Shown: in pieces, positions 47,671 to 58,700 of the stretch
Layout of the letters: the number at the start of each line of letters is the position of its first letter
Position numbering within the stretch: position 1 is the first letter of the stretch
Source: Salvator merianae
Taxonomy: Eukaryota; Chordata; Lepidosauria; Squamata; Teiidae
DNA: 64,000 nt
NCBI GenBank assembly: GCA_003586115.2
Contig: QVOM02000112.1
Location: forward strand, 51,210,212-51,274,211
Direction: 5' to 3'
Notes under the pieces: model-generated
What the model was told of the DNA's origin: nothing
Database searches by the model: none
Seen by the model: the letters and a program-made list of their open reading frames with translations, nothing else
Position numbers and translations under genes: made by a program

Positions 47671-50600
47671 GTCAAAGGGTCTCTTTTTCCTCCCAGGAAA
47701 ACAATCAGCCTTTTAATTTTAAATATCTCTTTCCATTTGGCAGAAAATGATCTCTTTTGCCTCAACTTTTGTATTCAGAATTCCAGAAAGTTATTTAAAT
47801 CCAGGGTTTAAATCAACCAACTGCAAAGATATTGTTCCAAGACACTGTGTTTCCTGGGAAGAAAAACAGACAGTAGACACCCTTTGACAATAATAATATT
47901 AACCAAATCTGTTCACCCTAACCAAGAAGAACAGAAAGCACCAAGCAGCATAGATGCAGAAATAAATTATTTATAATATAGCTTATAGTTCTTTCTGGAA
48001 GGAATTTTCCTTCCTGTAAGAAACATTTTTCAAAGGAATTGCTTTTTTCACAACCTGTTCTCTGAGTCAGAGACATCATATAACCATATGGCAGAAGTAT
48101 GGAGTCCTCTGAACCCCGAGAAGAGCTCTAAAAGCAGTTTTTGTTTTGAAAGATTTTTCTTTTCAAGAGAGCTTCATGTCAAGGTGTTTTAGTTTCCTAA
48201 TGACCAAGCAAGAGGCAAATAGCAGTTTTCTGATCCCAGAGAAGTGCTTAAAAACCATCCCTACTTCACCAATGATGACAGACTGATGACATGGGGTAAA
48301 TTCATTCTGGGTCAATATCCTATTCAGCTCATGTAAGGAAAAGAGAGGTTCAGCTTATTAAAGAAAAAGATAGGTTTTTCGTCAAGGTACTCTGGAGTCA
48401 TGTTATGGGTTTTTGTTTGTTTGCTTTTGTTTTGGTGAACTCATCTTGTTGCTTGTGGGTGTGAGCAGTAATAGGCAGGCACACTTTCCAGTCATTTTCC
48501 CATCGTAAAAAGAACAGACTTCAGTAATGAGAAAGTTGTGAACGAAGTGAAACCTAAGGGGCAGAACCAATTGCCTCAAGAGCAGGTGTAGGCCTTCCTG
48601 CTGCGGCTTAGGACGCACATGTCAATTTTGGAAGCTCCAGCACACTATGCAAAACTTGGGATCTGCTAGCCTACCTTGTAGGGTGGATTTATCACTGCAG
48701 TCAACTTTGAGCTGGAACCTCCAAAATTGGTATGTGGATCTTGGGGGTGGCAAGAAGGCCCCTGGAGAGCAGTACAGTGTTTGGAGGCTGCTCTGAATTT
48801 TTATGAATTTTGGGGGGAATCTCTCACTTGCTTCATAGGTTATTGAAATAGGACATTTCAAAAAATAAAAATCATTCAAAAATCAAGGCTGCATGCAGTG
48901 ACCCTGAGACTTGAAAGGGGACTTTCTGGAGACCCTTTCAGATCCACACACCAATTTGGGGGTCTCCAGCTCAAGCTCTGTGGAACTTTGGCCCTGCTGT
49001 CCCCCCTTGCTCTTTTCCATTGTTTCCTGTGACAAATAATTTATTGAACATTCAAACCAAACTTCGAACTTATTTTAGCTGTTTGAAGTTCAGTTCAAAC
49101 TTATTTGTAGTTTGTGTGGTTTGGTTTTGTTCGTTACAAATCGAACTGAACCAGAAAAAAAGTTTGTGCAGTGCTGTAGTTGACACTGCAGTCCAACATT
49201 CAGGTGTCAGAAATTCCTAGCCATAGTCAGGGCAGTGCATAGCATAGCTTCATCTTTTATGTCCCAAAACTGGATAGAGAAGTGAAAATAATCCCAATTT
49301 TAAATTCTCTAATGTTCTCAGTTGCATGTGTTCTATGTTTCAGTGTTTGTTTTAGAAATACCTTTGTTTTGGTATTACCATCAAAACATTTCTTTGCGTT
49401 TTGGGCAATTAAATTAATCTCTAGTATTCTAAGCACTACACCGTACTTGTCATAATGGCAGTAAATATGCAGAAAAAATAAGTGCTCTTATTCATTGGAT
49501 ATCGCAAGAGACAACAGATGGAGACAGAAAATGAGACAGAAACCCAGAAACGACAGCTGCAAAGCCATTTCTAATTTTCTAATTTTGATTTATTTTTGAT
49601 TAAACATAGTTTTTAAGCTGTGTTTTAAAACACTGAAAAATGGGAAGTTTTCTGTTTTTGTCTTAATTACTGCATTTCAGCAATGCCTTTTCCCTCACTC
49701 ATTATTACTCAAAATATCATTCAGGCTTTGTTCATCAGCTGCCTGTGCAACATTACAAGGCATTTTCAAGTCTACTTCTACAGAAAGCAATTAAAGTCTG
49801 CTGCAAATGGAAAAATATAGGAAATTGTTTTCCTACCCAGTAAGCTTATTGCCTTTAGAGCTCAAACTGCTTGCTTTTACTGGCAATTCATTTTCCTTAG
49901 TGTGATATAAAACTGAAGCATACATCTATTTTTACAATCCCAAGACAAGTGGGAGACTGTATGCAATAAAAGCAAAAGCAAATTAACATTTTGACTGGTT
50001 TCTTAGAGCAGGAAGAAGGAACTTAGAACTTCAGACCAAAAGCATCTCTGTAAAAATTAAGTTACATAATTGAAAATTGTAATGTGCATGGGTGAAATTA
50101 GAATCTAGCCCATTAAGCTGTGAAGAATTTAATGTTTTGGACATTATGTGGGAGTAGTTATTAACATAGATGGTTCTATAGTAGTTTTTAAGGTCACTCT
50201 TTTCTCACATATTGAATATATTCTGATAGCATTGTCATTCCATATCAAGTAGCACTGTTGATATATAGGGGTACAGAATACTGCTGCTACTGCATTATAG
50301 GTGCTTAATGGTTCATAGCTGCCAGACTTTTTAATTTTGAAATCTGGAAAAGTTAAGATTAGGATCTGTGTGCTGAAGTTATAGTGTGAAGCCTTTACAA
50401 GTAAAGGAGCACCCATAGATATATAAGTGTATTAATGTAGAGTATTCATGGATATTGCAATAGGTGGAGAAGGTTCAGGACAAGTTGTGTTTTGGCCCCA
50501 AAGTATCAGAGATTCCTTTACAAGGTGCAAAATCAAGAACAGTGTGTGTAAGTGGGTATGAGGGGAAGTATTTGTCTTACGATTTCATACTTCTAACCTC

Positions 50601-51964
50601 ACTTTTGTTAACTCTAAGAATGGCATTCATTTAATAATGGGTTTTGACCATTTATGGTGCAGTCAAGTCACATCTACTACAAGCAAGATTTACCCACAAC
50701 AGTACCGTACCTCCTCCTATGGTCACTCTTATTCTCTCTCATTTCTAGAGATTTCAGATAGAGACTAAAATTATTCTGCTGCCACCTGTACATTTAATAT
50801 TTTCCATTAAACTTGCATTGTTTTTTTCAGACTTTGTTCTCCAAGGGACCAAACCTGTGAGTCATTCTACTGTCCTCAAAAGAGTTAGACTGACACGAAT
50901 AATGCCACCCATTTTATTTTGCAATATAAAGAGACACAAATACACTCTGTCTAACTGCTATTTAAAATGCCATCTATTTTTAGCCTGTGCTGAGATTTCA
51001 AAATGTGTCCATGCAGGGATGAGTGGAGAATGACAGGGCTTTTTTTAAAGCCTCCAGGCACTAGTAAACCACTTATTTTTCTGAATCATGAGGAAAGAAG
51101 TGGTACAGCCCCAAGACTCTTAGGAACTTTCCAATGTAGTATGGAGAAATAAATGCTACTAAATAAGCTTATCTCTACATTAATCTGTCTCTTCCCTCTG
51201 TTATGTGTTTTTGATCACTTGTTAGTATCCAAGGATTAGGCTAAAAGGGGCCTTTTCTCTTCTCCTTCAAGTGGGTGTGCAAGGTAAGTGAAGAAAAATA
51301 CACAAGTGCCCATTTAATGCTCAAGTATGTCAATTTTACCAATTTCTTTTAATTGCCTCTATAAACAGAGGATGAAAGTCAACAGACACCTCTGAAGAGT
51401 TACTTTTCTGCTGGTGGAATAAAGGTGTCTCCTACATGTCCTCCAAATCTGCTTTAGATGGTAGAATAACAGTCCAGAGACAAAGGGAAGGAAAGCTTGA
51501 GAGAAAGGGGAATTCCGCCTCCACGCCTTTGAATGACTTCCAGAACAAACACTCTTTGACTGTGAGGTTTCTGGCATAAATGCTGCATACGCAACACTCT
51601 AGCAAAAGTAGAGCTGGAAAGGAGGCCAAAACACTTTTTAGACTCTGGCAAACCTGCCTGGTTTTGGAAACAAGCTTGCATAATCTGTTTATGTCTGGAT
51701 CGCAGAAGCATATCTATCTGTACACGTTAAAATATGACTTCATAAATGCAGTATTTTGCCTAGGCTGGTGTTGTTTTGTGAACACTTGATCAAACACAGC
51801 ACATTTCAAGATGATAAGAAACTTTTTAAAAAGTGCTTCCTTTTGTTTTGCTTGTGGAAACAGAAAGAACCCTCTCTAGGAGAATGAATTTGGTGAATAG
51901 TAACTGAAGTTCTTACTTTTGAATCTGATTATTATTTTCATACACATTTGCCTTCTTTTCTGCT
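47671..51964. other. Intergenic; possible hAT-like element at about 48390-49181
   Basis: At 49040-49181 AACCAAAC/GTTCAGTTC words end in AGTTTGTGCAGTGCTGTAG, resembling the complement of the CTAGAG-GTGCA starts seen elsewhere; it may be the right end of a nonautonomous hAT-like element. The rest is unrecognised. Confidence 0.35.
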
Positions 51965-53035
51965 TGAAGCATAAGAACATAAGAAAAACCCTGCTGGATC
52001 AGGCTTTGGCCCATCCAGTCCAGCATTCTGTCTCTCACAGTGGCCCATCAAATTGCTTCTGGGCATTCTCAAGCAGAACAAAAAGGCAAAACCTTTACCT
52101 GCTCTCAACCCCCTTCAAATGGCCTTTAATGGTATCCTGCCTGCCTCTCCAACCTGGGGAAAGTACCTAGGTATCCATTCTAGTAGCCATTGATACTCCT
52201 GACCTCCATGAATTTGTCTAATCCTTTCTTAAAGCTGTCAAGGCTGGTTGCTGTCACCACCTCTTCTGGTAGTAAATTCCATAGACTGATGACCCTCTGG
52301 GTGAAAAAAATACTTCCCCTTGTCGATCCTAACTCTCTTGCCCATTAGCTTCACGCAGTGCCCCCTGGTTCTAGTGTTGTATGATAGAGAAAATAATTGT
52401 TCTCTATCCACCTTTTCCACATGGTGCATGATTTTATATATTACAATCAGGTCACCTCTTAAACACCATCTTTCAAGGTTGAAGGGGTCAAGGCATTGCA
52501 GCCTGATTTCATAAGAAAGATGTTCCAGCCCCTTGATCATTCTGGTTGCCCTTATCTGCACTTTTTCCAGTTCTCCAATATCCTTTCTGAGATGTGATTA
52601 GAACTGTATGCAATATTCCAAATGTGTCTCACCATAACGAGGCACAATGATGCCTGTAGACTTATTTTCTATTCCCTTCCTGACAACCCCTAGCATTGAA
52701 TTTGCTTTTTTCACTGCGCACTGGGTCGGCACTTCATTGAGCTGTCCACTAGAACCTCCAATTCCCTTTCCTGGTCTGTCACAGAAAGCTTGGCCCCCAT
52801 CAGTTTGTAGGTATAATTGGTGTTCTTTGCCCCAATGTGCATTACTTTGCACTTGATAAGACTGAAGTGCATTTGCCACTTCGTTGCCTACTCACTCAAT
52901 TTCAAGAGATCTCTCTGGAGCTCTTTACAATCATTCCAGTTTTTACTGTCCTGAACAATTTGGTGTCATCAGCAAACTTTGCTATCCCACTACTTCCCCC
53001 TACTTCTAGATCACAATACTCTATACCAAAGTAAG
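51965..53035 (-). mobile_element. CR1-type LINE, 3' 1.1 kb with broken ORF2 C-terminus
   Basis: This is the best CR1 copy in the window. On the minus strand, 52238-52561 encodes RATRMIKGLEHLSYEIRLQC and onward to KYFFHPEGHQSMEF. The 52598-52879 segment has KKANSMLGVVRKGIENKSTG and PRYGETHLEYCIQF, recognisable as the C-terminal part of CR1 reverse transcriptase. The 3' tail starts at AAGAACATAAG (51970). At least one frameshift separates the two segments, and the 5' part is missing. Confidence 0.9.
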
Positions 53036-55493
53036 CTTTTAATGTTAACTTTGTTCTCATAATTGAAAACTATAATGAGCAGGTTTCCTCTTCCTCAATA
53101 CCACACCTATTTTTCTTTTACTTATTCATTTTGTGTACTGTACTATCCCTAGCAAACAATGCAGAGTAGTTTATTAGCAACCATTTGCTTCAGTTAAAAT
53201 TCTAGTTTTAACCAGAACACCAATGAAACATCACAGTTGCCTCTTTCAACTTCTCCCAATTATGGATTTATGTTAAATTCCTTGAGTGCCCCATTCCTTG
53301 GCCAGTAAAGAAGATAAAACCAACTGAGTAAGTAATCTAAAGCATTCCTCCAGATAATACAAATGAACATATATTTAGGATAAAAAAAGTTCTATGCTGC
53401 TATGTTTTAAGGCTAAATACTCCTCCAATTCTCATTTGCTTCCCTGCTTGCTTATGTGGAAATGATATATTGCTTAGACCAGAACCTCTGTATATTTAGT
53501 CTCAGCCGTCTTTGGACAGAACTCTGGTCCAATGTATCCATTTAATATTTTAAAGACTTAGTAAGATTCAGTGCTCTAAGGAAAAATTATTCAGTTTGGA
53601 CTGGCCAGGAGAGTTACTGGAAATGATGGATAACCAAGTGGAAACACTGGCTGTGCTACAACTGTGAAAAAGGCAAACTCTATAGTAAGAACCACTAGAA
53701 AAGAGCTTCAGAATAAGGCAGCTAATACCATAGTACCAGAATACACATCTGTCTTGCCACCATATTGGGAACATTTGGCAGTACAATTCTGAGCACCACA
53801 GCACCAGAGTTACTACTGTAATGAACTAGAAAACAGCAACAAAACAATCAAGGGGAAAGAGACGTCTTCCCATATGAAAAGATATTGTAGCATGGCTTTT
53901 GAAGAAAAAAAAAGAAGAAGAAAAGAGTAGGGAAGGGGATATAATTCAAGTATATTAAATATATATGATGGAAAAAGAGCAGTTCCTCTCCCTCTTTCAA
54001 AGTATTAGGACTTGAGGCCAGCCAATGTAGCTTAGTACCAGAATCTGTCAGATCCTAAAGGAAATACTTCTTTATAGTTAAACTTTACACAAGATCACAA
54101 TCTGTAAGTGATGGCTACCAGCTCAGATCGCCTTAAAATTAGATAACTTCAGGAACAAATAAACCTAGAGGCAGTGGCTACTTGTTAAGATAGCTGAGTA
54201 TTACTTCTGCCACCAGACATAAGCCCTTGAAGTCCAGCTGTAGAGAAATTCAAATAAGGAAAATATTACTGTGTACAAAATGCTCTAAAGGCTTCCCAAA
54301 GGTATCTAACTGGCCACTAAAAGAACAGGTTGTGGGACAAGATAGGTTTGGTCTGATGCAGCAAGGACTGCTTTGACTTGCAAAAGTTCTTGACTATTAC
54401 TTCAAACGGAATTACAAATAGCGGGAGTCCAGCACTCCCCTGGCTATTTCATAATCTTTTTCAAACATAAGCAACAAAAATGTTAAAGTACGGTTTTATT
54501 AAAGTTCTATAAAAAGTGCCTGTCTCACAATGGATAATAACTTTCAACAAAATAAATAAAATCTTTCTTCCATTGTGATTGGTTTATCTTGACTAAATGC
54601 AGGGGAAAGTGTCAGGATATAGATTTTATGCTACCTAACATTTTTCAAAGTAAAAAAGTAAAAAACCAAGATTACCAAACATTGAATGGTCTTGATGGAA
54701 TGGAATGATTCGAAGTTCAGAAACTGATCATACCTATTGTTTTAGAAATTGTCATTCCTCGATAAAGAATTTCCAATATGCACTGGAACCATTCAATTTT
54801 TAGCACAGTGGTTTAATTTTTTTTTCCTTTGTTTTCTGTTTGATGTTTCTTGTAGTGTCCTTTTTGGAACTTAAGGTTTCTTTCCCAAGCAAAATTCTTT
54901 TTACTGCATGTTGTCAATATTCCTAATAATAATTATGACTAATTAGTGTCAGCTTTTAGAACCCATTTGCAGGGTTACAGTTGGGTGTCACAGCTTCCAA
55001 GCATGTAGACAATGCATTTCTCTAGTTTGCTACAGGAGAGCAACCTTCAAACGTCTGAAATTAGAAGCTGGCAATCAGGATACCCAAAATTTTCAGACAC
55101 TACAGTACCAGTCCAATATCTACTGCTCATCAGGCTAAACTAAGCAGAAACTTTATGTATGAATGATAGGAATAAGTCCAGAAGAAAGCACATTAAGTCA
55201 TCATTAGAAACAATTACTCGTGCAAAAATGCATTATTCCCTATTCAGTTGCAACTAATAGCTACCCAACAGGTATTTATGAAATACAGCTAGATAGTACA
55301 CATACATTACTATCAGTGCATAGCAGCACAATGCATAGTGAGAGGATATAACATTAGAAGTAAATATTAAAAATCATTAGTGGAACAACTGATGACAGGT
55401 GTGCTCTAAGTTAACTAAAGGGAGCATTAACTAAAAAGAGGATCTATTTGTTTAAATAAAAAAAAAACCCAGTAACAACTTCCTGTATAGCAT
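53036..55493. other. Intergenic, downstream of NDUFV3, unrecognised
   Basis: Apart from possible NDUFV3 3' UTR, nothing recognised. A distal poly-A signal candidate for NDUFV3 is at 54495-54500. Confidence 0.5.
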
Positions 55494-55499
55494 TTTAAT
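55494..55499 (-). terminator. NDUFV3: Candidate NDUFV3 polyadenylation signal (ATTAAA)
   Basis: The minus strand reads ATTAAA about 50 bases after the stop codon. A canonical AATAAA lies about 1 kb further on, at 54500-54495. Either or both may be used. Confidence 0.4.
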
Positions 55500-55547
55500 C
55501 ATAACATAGATATTGCTTCACTTCTTGAATGAATGACTACATTTGAT

Positions 55548-55714
55548 TTAGTGTCGAGGAGACAGTCTCCCAGAAGATGGCTGAGGCAGCCTGAATTTTG
55601 AGAGTTGAACATCGTAATCCACAAAGGTAAAGGGTGTATACTCATGATGCTGCAGGTTCTTGTAGCTGGAAATGTCAAATGGTTCTGGAGCCATTTCAGC
55701 TGGTGGCTTGGCCT
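55548..55714 (-). CDS. NDUFV3: NDUFV3 terminal exon with stop
   Basis: Acceptor TTTTCCCCCTAG|AG at 55714, stop TAA at 55550-55548. It encodes [20 protein letters not shown], then [20 protein letters not shown] and [14 protein letters not shown]. This is the conserved C-terminal domain shared by both isoforms, the part that packs into the complex I N module. Confidence 0.95.
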
Positions 55715-58700
55715 CTAGGGGGAAAATATATACACATTTTGTTAACTCAGAGGTAAAAGAAAGGGTTTTTTCCCTAGCTGAATCAGACCTTATATAGCTT
55801 GACTTTGCTTATCTCCTCTGCCATTCAAGACAAAGCTAGGCATTTCACCCCTCTCCCCCCAAATCAAGAACATACCACAAGACTGAAAAGACCTTATGCA
55901 AGTATGTGTAAAAGTGCTTTATGTATAATTGTATGTATTAGCTACAGTTCATTTCAAATACATTTCTTTCGTTTCTTTGAATATTCTCAACTACAAATGC
56001 TAATGTGAACCTGCATTTCAAGGGACCGCAAACAAGCACTCCCTTTAATGTAACCAAGTGTGCAACTGGAGTTCTACTTTTCCTTTGCGGCACAATTGAT
56101 CTGCTGTTGAAGAAACAAAACTCAGGGGTTTGTTTTCCAAGCAAGAGGAAGTACTACTGTGAAAATAAGAAAACACAGCACTAACTAGTACACGGATGTT
56201 CTCTTTGCTTGTGTATTTTGCCTTTCAATCTGAGATCCTGGCTGCATTTTTAAAGGTTTCAGGTATTCAACAGCTTTGTACTTCCAGTAAAGATTATTCA
56301 AGCCAGAGATGCTTTCTCTCAGAGAAATATTTACCTTTCACTTTCCCACTAAATTCATAACAGTCACAAGAAGTCATTCCTTCAAAAGATTTCTATGAAA
56401 ACAAACCATACAATGAAACCACTGAGATTGGCCTTAAACATCGGGCCTTTCTGCACTGGGCCTTTTTTTTATAATTACTTTTGAAGATAGAATTGAAACA
56501 GGCACTGGCCTTCATACCAGAATAGTGACCTGCCACCCACATGCTATTGCAGAGTACAGCAGGCGCCAGGTGGGATCTCCTGTAGTCTGCATTAGCATGC
56601 GGATGGCAGGTCCTATTCTGGGATATAATCCAGAATAAGAACCAAGTGCAGAAAGGGCCATTAATTGGTAGCCATTTAGGGCTAACAGAAAATCCTGCAA
56701 AATTGTCTCAAATTTGGGCAACTGAAAAATAGCAAAATATAGCTGCACAGCACAACAATTCATTCAACATTTCTATCTTTGCCAAATAATTAACATTTAA
56801 AAATATAAATGCATTATTCTAATTCTTAAAATTCTATACTATCAGCCTTATGTTTTGATTATATTTTAACCAGCAGGATACTGGCAGGCAACACAGGATT
56901 TGAAGGAAGCTGCACAGATAGCAGAAAAAACAACAACGAAGAGTTAGAGAAGCAAAATTTTTTGTGTATTACATGGCATTTCAGTGTCAAAGCTTTCAGA
57001 AGCAAAATTAGGCAAATCTGTAAGCATCTTCCAAAGTTTAACTTGATTGATTATGCCACATATAACCTCACATCCAAATGTGTTTTTTGTGAAATTGGTT
57101 TAATAATGAAGTACCTTCAGGGACACTCACTGAATTATACTATAACAAAACATTAAAGAAATAAGTGTTTTAGAAGTGCTTCATCTATCACCCTGTTTTT
57201 CAGTTTAGATACGCTTAATTTTATTCTAAGCAACAACAGAAGTGAACCTCTGTTCCACCATTTGCTAAGTAGAAGGCAGTGTATTTTTTTCAGTCCCTAG
57301 CGCCCTCTACTGGATGTGCAGAATCCGCAAATATTTGGAAAACATTTAATCAGCAAGAAGTCTAGAATTCTGAAGGGCATGTTTCAGCTTAAAATTTGTA
57401 CTGCAATAAACAACTACTCGCAGCAGGTTCTCTTACTTCTAGATGATCTGCAATGTATCTTGCACTTATCATTGGCGTATACATTGAGTACTATACTATT
57501 ATTTCCCTCCACTTTATCAAATGGCAAATTACTGGGGCTGCATCCAGATGTCGCTTACGTATTCCGCTATATTTGGGTATTCTGAAATAAAACATGGATA
57601 TTTCAGAATATCCATGCTTCATTCCAGAATATCCAAATACAGTGGAATAAGTAGGCGACGTCTGGATGCAGCCTAAGAAAATAAGATAAGAGATATACTA
57701 ATTTGAAGAACTTGACTGTTACAGCCGAGGCCAAAAGTTTTGAGTCTGACACTGATTTTGGTTTTCACAAAGTTTGCTGCTTCAGTGGTTCCATATCTTT
57801 GTGTCAGATGTTTCTATGGTATACTGAAGTACAATTATAAGCACTTCATAAGTGTTTTAACATTTATTGGCAAATATATCACGTTTATGTAAAGATGCAA
57901 TATTTACAGTGTTGATCCTTCAGTGTTGACTCTGGCATGCTGGATATCAGCTTCTGGGGCAAATCCTGATTGATGGCAATCCATTCTTGCCTAATCAGTA
58001 CTTGAAGTTTATTAGAAGTTCTGTGTTTGTCCACTCACTTTTTAAGGACTGATCACACGTTCTCAATGGGATTGAGATCTGGGGAGTTTCCTGGTCATGG
58101 AATCAAAATTTCAATGTTGTGTTCACCGAGCCAGTTCATTATCACTTTTGCCTTGTGAGATGGTGCTCCATCATGTTGGAACAAGCATTGTTCATCACCA
58201 AACTGCTCCTGAATCGTTGGGAGAAGTTGCTCTTGGAGAATGTTTTAATACCATTCTTTATTAATGGCAGTGTTTTTAGGCAAAATTGTGAGTGACCCCA
58301 CTCCTTGGATGAGACGCAACCCCACACGAGTGGTCACAGGATGCTTTACTGTAGGCATGACACACAACTCGTGGTAGCGCTCACCTTTTCTTCTCTGGGC
58401 AATCATTTTTCCAGATGTCCCAAACACTCTGAAGGGGGCTTCATCAGAGAAAATAGCTTTACCCCAGTCCTCTGCAGTCCAATTCCTGTCCTTCTTGCAG
58501 AATGTCCGTCTGCCCTTGATGTTTTTCTTGGAGAGAAGTGGCTTCTTTGCTGCCCTTCTTGACACCAGGCCAGCCTCCAAAGGCTTCGCCTCACTGTGCG
58601 TGCAGATGCACTGACACCTGCCTGCTGCCATTCCTGAACAACCTCTGCACAGGTGGTGACCCAATCCGGTAGCTGCATCCTCTTTAGGAGACAGTCCTGG

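Noticed and set aside
52320..52856. Plus-strand open frames across the CR1
   Set aside because: The coding sense is the minus strand, where reverse transcriptase residues are recognisable.
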